Assembly: GCF_038006205.1 (NCBI RefSeq)
Contig: NZ_JBBOUU010000001.1
Location: 2,482,001 to 2,546,000 of the forward strand
Source of the DNA: Solibacillus sp. FSL R7-0668
GTDB taxonomy: Bacteria > Bacillota > Bacilli > Bacillales_A > Planococcaceae
Direction of reading: 5' to 3'
Length of the DNA stretch: 64,000 nucleotides
Both the position numbers and the translations under genes were made by a program. Shown piece by piece: positions 54,399 through 63,563 of this stretch (position 1 is the first letter of the stretch; each line of letters begins with the position of its first letter). The notes under the pieces are model-generated. The model worked only from the letters and a program-made list of their open reading frames with translations, was not told where the DNA came from and did not search any database.

Positions 54399-55343
54399 TT
54401 AATACTCCTCTCGGAAGCGTTTTGAAATATACGTTGCTAGTAAATTCATCGTTAATGTAAAGATGAATAATGTAAAGCCTACTGCGTAAATAGAATAATA
54501 AATTGTCGTTCCATAACCAGCATCACCTGTCGTTACTTGAACAATATAAGCCGTCATTGTTTGAATCGAATCGGTAAAGCCAAAATCAAATTTCGGTGTC
54601 GATCCACCCGCTAGTGATACGATCATTGTTTCACCAATTGCACGAGAAATTCCAAGTACAACCGAAGCAACAATTCCGGATAATGCAGCAGGTAATACGA
54701 CTTTTATCGCCACTTCAAATTTCGTTGCGCCTAATCCAAGTGCGCCTTCACGAATCGAGCGTGGCACCGAGCTCATGGCATCCTCTGACATCGACGTAAT
54801 CATTGGTAAAATCATCACGCCGACAACAATTCCCGGACTAATTGCATTAAAGATTTTTAAATTTGGAATAATGACTTGTAATATCGGAGTAATGAAGGTT
54901 AATGCGAAAAATCCATAGACAATTGTAGGTACCCCTGCAAGCACCTCTAAAATTGGCTTTACAACTTTACGAACACGCTCCGAAGCATATTCACTTAAAT
55001 AAATCGCTGCTCCTAAACCAAATGGCACTGCCACAAGAATCGCGATACCAGTCACTTTTAATGTGCCTAATATTAATGGCAAAATCCCGTACAATGGCTC
55101 TTTCCCTGAAAACGGTAGCCACTCCTTACCAAATAAATAATCGGTAATCGATACACGCGTAAAGAATTCAATTGTTTCAAAAATAAGTGTAAAAACAATT
55201 CCAAATGTTGTTAATACCGAAATCGTAGCAGCTAAAAATAATAGCACCGGTACGCATTTCTCAATGATTTTTTTTCCTTTGCGATTGCGTGCCTGTTCAA
55301 TTAACTGCTGAACATTTGGTCGCTCTTGTTGTTTGAGCGTCAT
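54399..55343 (-). CDS. pstC: Phosphate ABC transporter permease PstC
   Basis: The 314-residue permease has six membrane helices and the EAA loop REGALGLGATKFEVAIKVVLP. The open frame extends upstream to 55397, but ATG 55343 follows AAGGGG. The start here begins MTLKQQERPNVQQ. The upstream part is the pstS-pstC intergenic region. Confidence 0.94.
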   Translation of the reverse strand: MTLKQQERPNVQQLIEQARNRKGKKIIEKCVPVLLFLAATISVLTTFGIVFTLIFETIEFFTRVSITDYLFGKEWLPFSGKEPLYGILPLILGTLKVTGIAILVAVPFGLGAAIYLSEYASERVRKVVKPILEVLAGVPTIVYGFFALTFITPILQVIIPNLKIFNAISPGIVVGVMILPMITSMSEDAMSSVPRSIREGALGLGATKFEVAIKVVLPAALSGIVASVVLGISRAIGETMIVSLAGGSTPKFDFGFTDSIQTMTAYIVQVTTGDAGYGTTIYYSIYAVGFTLFIFTLTMNLLATYISKRFREEY

Positions 55344-55412
55344 AGGAAAACCCCTTCCACAAATAAATAAAAATCGTGTATGGTGCGAGGCCCACACACG
55401 ATAGATGTTAAA

Positions 55413-56378
55413 TTACTTTAAGCCTTCTAATACTTTTAAGCTTTCTTCGTACTTTTCAGCAGGTAAGCTTACATAGCCTACAACCTCGGCCATTGCACCA
55501 GCATTTTCTAAAGAGAATTTCATGAAGTCATATGCTGCTTCACTATCTTTTAAGGCACTGTTTTTCACGTAAACGAATAATGGACGTGATAATGGTGAAT
55601 ATTCACCTGATTCAATTGTTTCGTTTGTTGGCTCAACACCGTCTACTGAAACAACTTGTAATTTATCTTTATTTTCTAAGTAGTATGCATAACCAAAGTA
55701 ACCAATTGCGTTGACATCACCTGTTACACCTTGTACTAACACATTATCATCTTCTGAAAGCATCGCGTCTTTTGCGATATCTTCCCCATCTAAGATTACT
55801 TCATCAAAGTAATCATACGTACCTGAGTCTGCACCTGGTGAGTAATAAACAATTTCTTCTGCTGGCCAAGATGGATCAATATCCGACCATTTTTTCTTCG
55901 TGCCATCTTCAATCCAAATTTTCTTTAATTGATCTACTGTTAAGTTTTTCGCCCATGTGTTGTCTGGGTGAACAACAACCGATAATCCATCATAAGCTAA
56001 TTCGAATTCTGTATAGTCAACGCCTGCATTTTTTAATTCTTCTGCTTCTGTATCTTTAATTGGACGTGAAGCATTCGAGAAATCTGTTTCACCATTGATG
56101 AATTTTTCGAAACCGCCGCCTGTACCAGATACACCAACTGCTACACGTACATCTTTTTGTACCGCTGCATATTCTTCAACTAATGCTTCTGTAATTGGTG
56201 CTACTGTTGATGAGCCATCACCTACTACATTGCCTGTTAATTGTGCCGCACCAGACTCAGCTTGCTCTGTATTTTTATCAGCAGATGTTGTTGAAGCATC
56301 TTCACTATCTCCACATGCCGCTAAAAATAATGCCGATCCTAGTAATGCTGTTGATGTTAAGTACTGCCACTTTTTCAT
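55413..56378 (-). CDS. pstS: Phosphate-binding lipoprotein PstS
   Basis: The 321-residue lipoprotein binds phosphate outside the membrane. The lipobox is LFLAAC (Cys 22). The phosphate loop segments are [25 protein letters not shown] and a Ser-Asp-Arg set with NASRPI. GGAGG precedes ATG 56378. Confidence 0.95.
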   Translation of the reverse strand: MKKWQYLTSTALLGSALFLAACGDSEDASTTSADKNTEQAESGAAQLTGNVVGDGSSTVAPITEALVEEYAAVQKDVRVAVGVSGTGGGFEKFINGETDFSNASRPIKDTEAEELKNAGVDYTEFELAYDGLSVVVHPDNTWAKNLTVDQLKKIWIEDGTKKKWSDIDPSWPAEEIVYYSPGADSGTYDYFDEVILDGEDIAKDAMLSEDDNVLVQGVTGDVNAIGYFGYAYYLENKDKLQVVSVDGVEPTNETIESGEYSPLSRPLFVYVKNSALKDSEAAYDFMKFSLENAGAMAEVVGYVSLPAEKYEESLKVLEGLK

Positions 56379-56462
56379 TTAATTTTCCTCCGCTTGTATA
56401 AAGAATTGTTTTTCTTACAATTCAAACTATAAAGCGAGTTTATTGAGTTCATATATTCGATT

Positions 56463-56489
56463 GGTAAAAGGAATGTAAAGCATTGTAAA
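56463..56489 (-). promoter_or_regulatory. PhoP-box-like direct repeats upstream of pstS
   Basis: On the minus strand TTTACA, TTTACA and TTTACC stand in direct repeat with 10-11 base periodicity, similar to the TT(A/T)ACA PhoP boxes of B. subtilis. They lie about 85-111 bases before the pstS ATG, with TATAGT near 56427 as a possible -10. This predicts induction at low phosphate. Confidence 0.7.
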
Positions 56490-56529
56490 GAAAAAAGACA
56501 ATTTGCAAATTTTTTTAGCAAATTGTCTT
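56490..56529 (-). terminator. Terminator after the 137-aa gene
   Basis: AAGACAATTTGC pairs with GCAAATTGTCTT around an 11-base AT loop and T6 follows on the minus strand. Confidence 0.82.
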
Positions 56530-56600
56530 AATTCCTTCATTAATCTTCGGTTATTGTAAATATTTTAATAGATTGTAATGAGGCAAATTACCTCGTACGA

Positions 56601-57014
56601 TTACTGAACCTTTTTTACGTCTTTTATATCCATCAGCTTTACTTCGTGTTTTGTGCTAGTAGATGCCGCCTTTTTTGTTTTGACGGTATGTACATGGAGA
56701 ACAATCGTTTTAGCATCTCGGTTATTCGCATAGCCTTCAAATGAAGCATTATAAAAAATCGTACCGTCCCGTAATGTAACAGTTGCCTTTTTTGCAGCGG
56801 TTAATTCTCTATAAAATGAATAGGCCTGCAGATTACGCTCGCGTTCAGCACGCACAAGCCTCGGCTCTAGTACATATAATAGTCCTTCGAAAATTGCGAC
56901 ATAAATAAGCGTCATTAAGATGATTAACCAAACGGGCATATCCATGACCGCTAAAATAACAGCATTACTTAGTGCACCTACAATAACAATGCCTTGCATT
57001 ACCTTTTTACGCAT
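56601..57014 (-). CDS. Unknown membrane protein, 137 aa
   Basis: A protein with two N-terminal membrane helices (VMQGIVIVGALSNAVILAV; VWLIILMTLIYVAIFEGLL) and a soluble beta-rich domain (about 60-137) with a basic stretch (TVKTKKAASTSTKHEVKL). No family recognised. It lies between pstS and pbpA, with terminators on both sides. Confidence 0.6.
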   Translation of the reverse strand: MRKKVMQGIVIVGALSNAVILAVMDMPVWLIILMTLIYVAIFEGLLYVLEPRLVRAERERNLQAYSFYRELTAAKKATVTLRDGTIFYNASFEGYANNRDAKTIVLHVHTVKTKKAASTSTKHEVKLMDIKDVKKVQ

Positions 57015-57027
57015 AATACGCTCCTTG

Positions 57028-57060
57028 AAAAAGCTCCTGCAGTCGATTCACTACAGGAGC
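57028..57060 (-). terminator. Terminator after pbpA
   Basis: On the minus strand GCTCCTGTAGT pairs with ACTGCAGGAGC (one mismatch) and T5 follows. Confidence 0.85.
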
Positions 57061-57073
57061 GTTATGATTTATT

Positions 57074-59287
57074 TTATTCCGTAACTTTTTCTACTGCTTC
57101 ATCTTCTGATAATTTTTCATCTGAATCTTTAATAATAGGTTTATCTACTTTGCTAGCAGAAAGGCCTTGTTCTGCATAGTTGCCCTTCAATTCAAAGTAA
57201 GCATCTAATAGTTCCCTTGCAGTTACATTGGCATGTGCTAAATAGTTACTATTACTAAAATTCGTCGTTGCCCATGGATAGATTACGGCATACGCAATTT
57301 CAGGATCTTCAAATGGAGCATAGCCTACGTTAACAATATTAATTGTATCCGTCCCATATTTTTCTTTTTGAGGACCATAATAAACTACTTGGGCCGTACC
57401 TGTTTTACCAGCCGCTGTGTATTTGGCATCCGCAAACTGTCTACGTGCCGATCCATTTGAACCATTGAAAACGCGGCGTAAGCCTTCTTGTACTTGTGCA
57501 ATTTCTTTCTCACTATTTTCAATTTTATTTAAAATCGTTGGTGTCACTTCATCTACTAATTGTCCAAGATTTTCACCATCTGGAGACGGATTACGAATTT
57601 CTTTTAGCATACGTGGCTGAATACGATACCCACCATTTGCAATCGTCGAAATATATTGTGCTAATTGCATCGTTGTATACGTATCGAACTGACCAATTGC
57701 TAAGTTTAGTAATTTGACATCGGTATCTGGGTCAGCTTGATAACCAATCGCTTCACCAGGTAAATCAATACCTGTAGGCACACCTAAGCCAAATTGTGCA
57801 TATTCATTCCGCATTGTTTGCAGGGTACCCTTCTCTAAACTAAAGCGTGCGCCTGGAGAATAGGTACGTCCCCCCATTGCCATTGCAATTTTAAACATAT
57901 AAACGTTTGAAGAACGCTCCAATGCCGTTAAATCATCTAATATGACACTGCCTGTTTTGTTGAATAATGAGTTTAGTGTAATATTCCCGATACGCATAGG
58001 TGCATCGAGCATTCTTGTACCCGGCTTGATTACCTCTTCATTATAGCCCATCAATACCGTAGCAGCCTTGACAGCAGAGCCCGCCTCGTAAGCTGTTGTA
58101 AAGGTTCCATAAGAATAGTCGACAATGTATGGCTTGCCTGTTTCTTTGTCTTTTTCGATTTTCTTGCCGACTACGGAAAGCAGTTCACCAGTTTTAGGAT
58201 TCATAGCAACTAAAAAGCCACGATCTAATAAATCCGAGCCCCCTCTAGATTTTAACTCTAATAACTGGGTCTCTAAAATTTCTTCTGCTTTCTTTTGTAA
58301 ATCATTATCAATCGTTGTTACTAAATCTTTCCCTGGCTCCCCATCAAAGGTTGTCATCGTCTCGACAACTTGGCCCTTTTTGTTCGTCAAGTTTTTAACA
58401 ACCGATTTTTCACCTTGTAAAATTTCTTCGTATTGTGCCTCAAAATAAGATTCCCCAACACGATCATTTCGAGAATAATCACGTGCTAAATAGTGATTGA
58501 GCTGTGATTTAGGAACCCCTTTACTTGGGACTGTCGTACGTCCTAAAATAGCGAGTGGCGATAAGCGAACACGTTTCCAATCCGTTGTCGTATTCACACC
58601 TGGTAAATCAGCTAGCTGCTCGGAAACACGGGCAAACTCTTCATCTGTTACATTTTCACCTTTAATAATTTGAGGGGATAAATTGTACCCCGTCGTCATT
58701 TCACGATAAATCGCTAACACTTCTAAATCAAAATCAGATAGTTGCGCTAGTTCTGCATCGGTAATACGCTCACGAATACGGCGATCATATTCTTGATTGA
58801 TTTCTTTTGTTTCCATTTCTTCATTTTGATTGCGGTATTCCGTCATTTCTTCTTCGGTTACTTTCGCCTTGGCATCTTCATTATTACGTAAAATCCAGAA
58901 ATCCTGCTTATCACGATAGGTCACCTTATCAGTAGGCTGATCTATTAATTGGGCAAGATTTTCTGCTATTTCTAGCATCTCAGCGGATTTTGTCGTTTGC
59001 ATTTTTGTGTAGGTAATCGCATTTTCAGGCTGATTGTCTACTAAAATTCGTCCATAGCGGTCAAAAATTCGTCCGCGCGGTACACTTGTATTGACCCGTA
59101 CTTCCTCTTTACGTTCCAATTCAAGTACATAATCTTCTCCCTTAACAATTTGAATATAGCCTAAACGAAAAATTAACAGGGAAAATAGGATAAATATCGA
59201 AAAGAAAAGGACGTTCATCCGAAATGTTAGGCTAGCACGCTGTTGCGCTTTTGGATTCGGCTTACGATTTTGCGTTATTTTCCGCAA
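57074..59287 (-). CDS. pbpA: Class B penicillin-binding protein (PbpA-type transpeptidase)
   Basis: The 737-residue transpeptidase cross-links peptidoglycan during elongation. A membrane helix near 20-40 is followed by the dimerisation domain (starting RGRIFDRYGRILVDN) and the transpeptidase with SxxK (EAGSAVK), SSN in ERSSNVYM and KTGTA in AAGKTGTAQ. Position next to pst matches B. subtilis pbpA. TTG 59287 has AAGGGG 8 bases upstream; the GTG at 59296 overlaps that site. Confidence 0.9.
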   Translation of the reverse strand: MRKITQNRKPNPKAQQRASLTFRMNVLFFSIFILFSLLIFRLGYIQIVKGEDYVLELERKEEVRVNTSVPRGRIFDRYGRILVDNQPENAITYTKMQTTKSAEMLEIAENLAQLIDQPTDKVTYRDKQDFWILRNNEDAKAKVTEEEMTEYRNQNEEMETKEINQEYDRRIRERITDAELAQLSDFDLEVLAIYREMTTGYNLSPQIIKGENVTDEEFARVSEQLADLPGVNTTTDWKRVRLSPLAILGRTTVPSKGVPKSQLNHYLARDYSRNDRVGESYFEAQYEEILQGEKSVVKNLTNKKGQVVETMTTFDGEPGKDLVTTIDNDLQKKAEEILETQLLELKSRGGSDLLDRGFLVAMNPKTGELLSVVGKKIEKDKETGKPYIVDYSYGTFTTAYEAGSAVKAATVLMGYNEEVIKPGTRMLDAPMRIGNITLNSLFNKTGSVILDDLTALERSSNVYMFKIAMAMGGRTYSPGARFSLEKGTLQTMRNEYAQFGLGVPTGIDLPGEAIGYQADPDTDVKLLNLAIGQFDTYTTMQLAQYISTIANGGYRIQPRMLKEIRNPSPDGENLGQLVDEVTPTILNKIENSEKEIAQVQEGLRRVFNGSNGSARRQFADAKYTAAGKTGTAQVVYYGPQKEKYGTDTINIVNVGYAPFEDPEIAYAVIYPWATTNFSNSNYLAHANVTARELLDAYFELKGNYAEQGLSASKVDKPIIKDSDEKLSEDEAVEKVTE

Positions 59288-59474
59288 AAGAAACACCCCT
59301 TTCTTAGTTATGTATTAGCTATTGAATACTTAGTCATACCTTTAAGTATAACATCCGAAACAGCTTGAAAAAAGAGTGGACTTTACAATTATTCACCTTT
59401 TAGACGGAGGGGAAAAAGAAAAGTTTCCTTTTTCATTCAACTTACGCGAAAATAGAACTTAAGAGGTGGTACGT

Positions 59475-59837
59475 TTGAATACTTTAGCCGTTGGATTTGG
59501 CGGTGCGCTCGGTGCGATGACACGCTATTTATTGAGTGAGCTTATTCCAGTAAATACGGGCTTTCCCTTTTTGACCATGTCTATAAATTGGACAGGTAGC
59601 TTGTTATTCGCCCTATTATTTTTAATCTTACCGAAAAAAATAGAATGGTTAAAGCTAGGGGCAACGACAGGCTTTTTAGGTGGCTTTACGACATTTTCTA
59701 CTTTTAGCGTGGAAGCACTTCAGCTATTGGAGCAGCAAGCATATATTTTCGCATTACTCTATATTGTCGCAAGTTCAGTTGGTTCGATTGCCTGCTGCTA
59801 TATGGCCTATTATTTTACTAAAAAGGTTGTGAATTAA
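59475..59837 (+). CDS. Fluoride channel FluC (CrcB), first copy
   Basis: The 120-residue protein has four membrane helices. The conserved GGALGAMTRY at the N-terminus, NWTGSLLFALL and the Phe box GFLGGFTTFSTFS are present. Fluc channels export F- as dual-topology dimers. TTG 59475 has GAGGTGG upstream. In genomes with two adjacent genes the proteins form a heterodimer. No fluoride riboswitch core was seen upstream. Confidence 0.92.
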   Translation: MNTLAVGFGGALGAMTRYLLSELIPVNTGFPFLTMSINWTGSLLFALLFLILPKKIEWLKLGATTGFLGGFTTFSTFSVEALQLLEQQAYIFALLYIVASSVGSIACCYMAYYFTKKVVN

Positions 59838-60178
59838 TGATGATCGCAGTCGCAATCGGTGGCTTTTTTGGGGCAATCCTGCGCTTTCAACTGAGCCAAT
59901 GGATGCATAGTACGTTAAAAAAGGAAAAATACATCGCAACCTTATTGATCAATTGTATTGGCTCGCTTTTACTTGGGTTATTTATCAAGGATGCGCATTC
60001 AGAATTTTTGTCACAACTACTGGCAATTGGCTTTTTAGGTGCCTTCACAACCTTTTCTACGTTTTCATTTGAAGTCGTTCAATTAGTAGAAGCACGAAAA
60101 TTGAAAACCGCGCTTCTTTATGCGAGCAGTTCATGCTTTTTCAGTATCGTATTTGCAGCTATCGGCTTCTTACTGTAA
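59837..60178 (+). CDS. Fluoride channel FluC (CrcB), second copy
   Basis: The 113-residue partner of the preceding channel has GGFFGAILRFQL, NCIGSLLLGLF and GFLGAFTTFSTFS. The start ATG shares its A with the previous stop (TAATG), so the two products should be made together, as expected for an obligate pair with opposite membrane orientation. Confidence 0.92.
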   Translation: MMIAVAIGGFFGAILRFQLSQWMHSTLKKEKYIATLLINCIGSLLLGLFIKDAHSEFLSQLLAIGFLGAFTTFSTFSFEVVQLVEARKLKTALLYASSSCFFSIVFAAIGFLL

Positions 60179-60180
60179 AA

Positions 60181-60216
60181 GGAAGTGACCCCGCTACATG
60201 TCACTTCCCTCTTTTT
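60181..60216. terminator. Bidirectional terminator after fluC
   Basis: GGAAGTGAC (60181-60189) pairs with GTCACTTCC (60200-60208), with CTCTTTTT after it. It includes the stop of the convergent universal stress protein gene. Confidence 0.8.
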
Positions 60217-60659
60217 CTATAAATTTCGCACGACAAGCACATCACATTTTGCTGTCGTACAACAGCCTCCGAAATCGACCCCATCAAGAATCGCTCTACT
60301 TCCCCCTTGCCTGTTACGCCACAAATAATCAAATCAATTTTTTTCACCTTTGGGAGCGCTTTGGCGATGATCTGTCGTGGTGCCCCGTACTCTAAAATCA
60401 TCTCTACCTGCTGAACGCCTGCTTGCTTGGCCATGTCTATATGAGAAGTCAACATTTCTATCGCCAAATCACTTGCTTTATCCGCCATATTCATATTATA
60501 CGTTTCATAAAAAGCAAATGATCTTGTATCAATGACATGTACTACATATAACTTCGAATTGGCATTATTAATCGCCACTTGAATTGCACGTTTAAACGCT
60601 AACATCGATTCATTCGAACCATCCACCGCTACTAAAATATTTCGATACGTCATGCTCAT
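60201..60659 (-). CDS. Universal stress protein (UspA family)
   Basis: The 152-residue alpha/beta protein has the Usp start NILVAVDGSNESMLAFKRA and the ATP-binding loop GVTGKGEVERFLMGSISEAV, which follows G-x2-G-x9-G(S/T). It should bind ATP. ATG 60659 follows GGGAGG. Expression under stress is expected from the family; the promoter is not identified. Confidence 0.88.
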   Translation of the reverse strand: MSMTYRNILVAVDGSNESMLAFKRAIQVAINNANSKLYVVHVIDTRSFAFYETYNMNMADKASDLAIEMLTSHIDMAKQAGVQQVEMILEYGAPRQIIAKALPKVKKIDLIICGVTGKGEVERFLMGSISEAVVRQQNVMCLSCEIYRKRGK

Positions 60660-60836
60660 GGAAATGCCCTCCCTGTATTTATTCTTTATCAATACCCTAT
60701 GAATTTACCGTGTAAAACTTGTTTACAAACAGAAAAAAGCCTTGTAGACCTGCTACAAAGCTGCTTGAATATTTTATGATTATAAAAGATTGTGAATATT
60801 TAGCATAGCCTTTATTACATAGCTGGGTGCATATGC

Positions 60837-61274
60837 TTAGCGTGCTACTTCTTTTTCATATAAGGCAATCCATTGCTCAGGGGACATTTTTTGGCATAAT
60901 TCACCGATTAATTCGTACGGAATATGCTTTGTTGATGTCCAGCGAATACAGCTTTTGCCCATATTTAACTTTGTCGGCACCACTTTGGCGTACGATTCCT
61001 GAAACCACGAAAGCAGCTGTGGATCACTATAGATCCCCATGTGATACAACGCAATATGCCGTTTTTGTGGCGCAATTGCTAAAAATGGTAACGGTGTATT
61101 AGGTGTACAGTGATAGCCCTTTGGATACGTTGCCAGTGGTACGCTATACGCCATCATATTTCGGTCTAGTGATTTTTCAAAGCCTTTTGGTAAATTTTCT
61201 TCAATGGTTATCATTAACTTTACAAAGGCATCATGCCATTTTTCATCGATTTGTGCTAGAAATTCGTCGTACAA
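60837..61274 (-). CDS. DUF1801 (YdhG-like) protein
   Basis: The 145-residue protein has the DUF1801 pattern: an N-terminal helix pair (AFVKLMITIEENLPKGFEKS), PLATYPKGY, a PFLAIAPQKRHIALYHMG strand pair and GKSCIRW. The fold is related to frataxin-like and YdhG proteins. TTG 61274 has GGAG 8 bases upstream; the ATG 61280 is too close to that site. Function unknown. Confidence 0.78.
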   Translation of the reverse strand: MYDEFLAQIDEKWHDAFVKLMITIEENLPKGFEKSLDRNMMAYSVPLATYPKGYHCTPNTPLPFLAIAPQKRHIALYHMGIYSDPQLLSWFQESYAKVVPTKLNMGKSCIRWTSTKHIPYELIGELCQKMSPEQWIALYEKEVAR

Positions 61275-61439
61275 AATCATCACTCCTTCTTTTTAAAAGA
61301 ATAACAAATTCATTAGCTTTTCGTTACATATTTGAAGTAAACGGGGTGTAAATTTTCAATTCTTTTATCACATCTGTATAATGAATAGAGTAGAAATCAA
61401 CAACTTTTCATATAATTAACAGAGAGTGAAGGTGTTAGT

Positions 61440-62576
61440 ATGACGATACTTATTGTAGATGACAATCCAGTAAATCATTTCGTGATTGAGCAAATCTTAA
61501 AAAGCGATGGTTATGATAGCTATGTCTCCGTTCAATCTGCAAAAGAAATGTTTGACTATTTAGATCCATCCAATGCACCTAACTGTAATGAAATCAATGT
61601 CATATTACTAGATGTTATGATGCCAGAAATGGATGGCATTGAAGCCTGCCGAATCTTAAAACAAAACCCAAGGTGGAGAGATATTCAAGTTATTTTTATT
61701 ACTGCGCTTGATGATAAAGCGAAATTATCAGAAGCACTTGATGTTGGGGGAATAGATTACATAACAAAACCAATTAATCGCATAGAGTTATTGGCACGAA
61801 TTCGTGTTGGGAAACGATTGAAATCTGAGCTTGATTGGCATAAAAATCAAGAGGCAAAAATTCAAATGGAGCTTAATTTAGCTTCTAAGGTTCAACAAAG
61901 CTTATTAAGCCCACCAATTCAACAGCCCGATTTTTCCATAACGGCATCGTATTTTCCGTCTTCCAATCTAGCGGGAGATTTATATTATTGGGAAAAAATC
62001 GATGAGCATCGTTATGCTGTTATGCTGTTAGATATGATGGGACATGGCGTTTCCGCATCTCTCGTTTGCATGTATATTTCTTCCGTACTACGTGAGGCTA
62101 TAAAAAAACTCACGAAACCTGAGCTTGTCATAGCAGAGCTCAACCACTATATGACACTGCTACAAAATGATAAAGAAAATCTTCTCTACTATTTTACTGG
62201 TGTGTATTTAGTAATTGATATGAAGGAAAAAACATTGGAGTATGTGAATGCAGGTCATCCAGCGGGCTATGTGTTCATCGATGAGCAGCAAACAATACCA
62301 CTCGTACATACTAGCTATGCAGTTGGATTTGTTGAGGATATTAAGATCGAAAAAAAGGTCATTCATTTTAATTCTTCCATCCAAATCGTCTTATATACAG
62401 ACGGTGTGTTAGAAGCAATGGGGGAATGTGACATAACTGCGGATCAGGAAATTTGTAAAATTGCCAGCTCTACATGGTCAACAGATATTCCACCCATTGA
62501 CTATTTATTGGAGCAAGATTTACAGCAAAGTCAGCCAGATGATATGTGCGTATTATTATTGCAGGCAAAATGCTGA
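61440..62576 (+). CDS. Receiver-PP2C phosphatase, RsbY/RsbU-like
   Basis: The 378-residue protein has an N-terminal receiver (1-125) with the phosphoacceptor Asp in VILLDVMMPEMDG and Lys in YITKPINR, a linker helix, and a PP2C-type SpoIIE domain (about 175-375) with SNLAGDLYYW, LLDMMGHGVSASL and YTDGVLEAMG. Such proteins dephosphorylate an anti-sigma antagonist such as RsbV. Next to a CheR-type gene and a hybrid kinase receiver, it resembles RsbY of the B. cereus SigB pathway. Confidence 0.85.
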   Translation: MTILIVDDNPVNHFVIEQILKSDGYDSYVSVQSAKEMFDYLDPSNAPNCNEINVILLDVMMPEMDGIEACRILKQNPRWRDIQVIFITALDDKAKLSEALDVGGIDYITKPINRIELLARIRVGKRLKSELDWHKNQEAKIQMELNLASKVQQSLLSPPIQQPDFSITASYFPSSNLAGDLYYWEKIDEHRYAVMLLDMMGHGVSASLVCMYISSVLREAIKKLTKPELVIAELNHYMTLLQNDKENLLYYFTGVYLVIDMKEKTLEYVNAGHPAGYVFIDEQQTIPLVHTSYAVGFVEDIKIEKKVIHFNSSIQIVLYTDGVLEAMGECDITADQEICKIASSTWSTDIPPIDYLLEQDLQQSQPDDMCVLLLQAKC

Positions 62577-62633
62577 GAAAAGTTTGCACCGCACTAGATA
62601 ATTTCGGGACAGAATTCCCAAAAATCCCTATAT

Positions 62634-62680
62634 AAAAGACCACCGTTTTATTCCGTATAAAGAATAAAATGGTGGCTTTT
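62634..62680. terminator. Bidirectional terminator
   Basis: AAAAGACCACCGTTTTATTC pairs with GAATAAAATGGTGGCTTTT (imperfect) between convergent genes. Confidence 0.82.
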
Positions 62681-62747
62681 CAATTTTAGCGAAGATGTAT
62701 GACATATTTTCGGAAGTGACAAAGGAAACAATAATCTCTGCTACCCG

Positions 62748-63563
62748 CTATAATGCTTTTTGATATATACGTTCCGCTGCATTAACAGTCCTATATTTAT
62801 GTGCAAGTGGTGTAAAATGTAATGTTTCTTTATCACCTAAACCTAAAAATCCTTGCTGTGCTAAGCTATCGTAAAATAAATGATGCACATCATGCTGAAG
62901 CTCCGGGGTGAAATAGATCAGGACATTGCGACAAATAATCACATCGAACTCTTGAAAAGATTGATCGGTCACTAAATTATGCTGTGCAAACACAATATTT
63001 TCTCTTAAATACGAATGAAAAACAGCAAAGCTATCATCCGTTTTATAATATTGTGATAATCCTTCCGTTCCCCCAGCTAAAATATAATTTTTAGTATAGG
63101 CTTGCATTTTTTGAAGCGGAAGTGCTCCCTGCTGTGCTTTTTTTAACACGCGTTCATTCATATCTGTTGCATACATCATCGTCTTCTCAAGGAGCCCCTC
63201 TTCCTGCAACAGGATGGCCATAGAATAAACTTCTTCACCTGTAGCACATCCTGCATGCCATATTCTGATTTTCTCTAGTTTTTGTAATTGCGGGACAACT
63301 TGTTCACGAAAGGCCCGAAAGAAACTAGGGTCTCGGAACATCTCCGTCACATTAATCGAGAAATCATTGAGCAAAATTTTCAGAAGCTCATTATCATAAA
63401 TAATAGATTCCGTTAAACGAGATATCGTTGGAATATTATTAATTCGCATTCGATGCTCAACGCGACGTATGATTGATTGTAAATTATATTTTCGAAAATC
63501 AAAGCCTGATAAAGAATACAATGCCTCTAGTAGTAACTTTACTTCTAACTTTTTTTTATCCAT
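62748..63563 (-). CDS. CheR-type methyltransferase (RsbM-like)
   Basis: The 271-residue protein has a helical N-domain and a SAM domain with WHAGCATGEEVYSMAILL near residue 100, an MMYATDMNERVLKKAQ strand and the CheR motif DVIICRNVLIYF near 205. CheR methylates Glu residues of receptors. With no che genes near but a hybrid kinase upstream (8-base overlap), it resembles RsbM, which methylates RsbK in B. cereus. Confidence 0.85.
   Translation of the reverse strand: MDKKKLEVKLLLEALYSLSGFDFRKYNLQSIIRRVEHRMRINNIPTISRLTESIIYDNELLKILLNDFSINVTEMFRDPSFFRAFREQVVPQLQKLEKIRIWHAGCATGEEVYSMAILLQEEGLLEKTMMYATDMNERVLKKAQQGALPLQKMQAYTKNYILAGGTEGLSQYYKTDDSFAVFHSYLRENIVFAQHNLVTDQSFQEFDVIICRNVLIYFTPELQHDVHHLFYDSLAQQGFLGLGDKETLHFTPLAHKYRTVNAAERIYQKAL

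Noticed and set aside
59340-59474. Fluoride riboswitch upstream of the fluC pair
   Set aside because: The conserved crcB motif core (GGNGAUGG...) was not seen.
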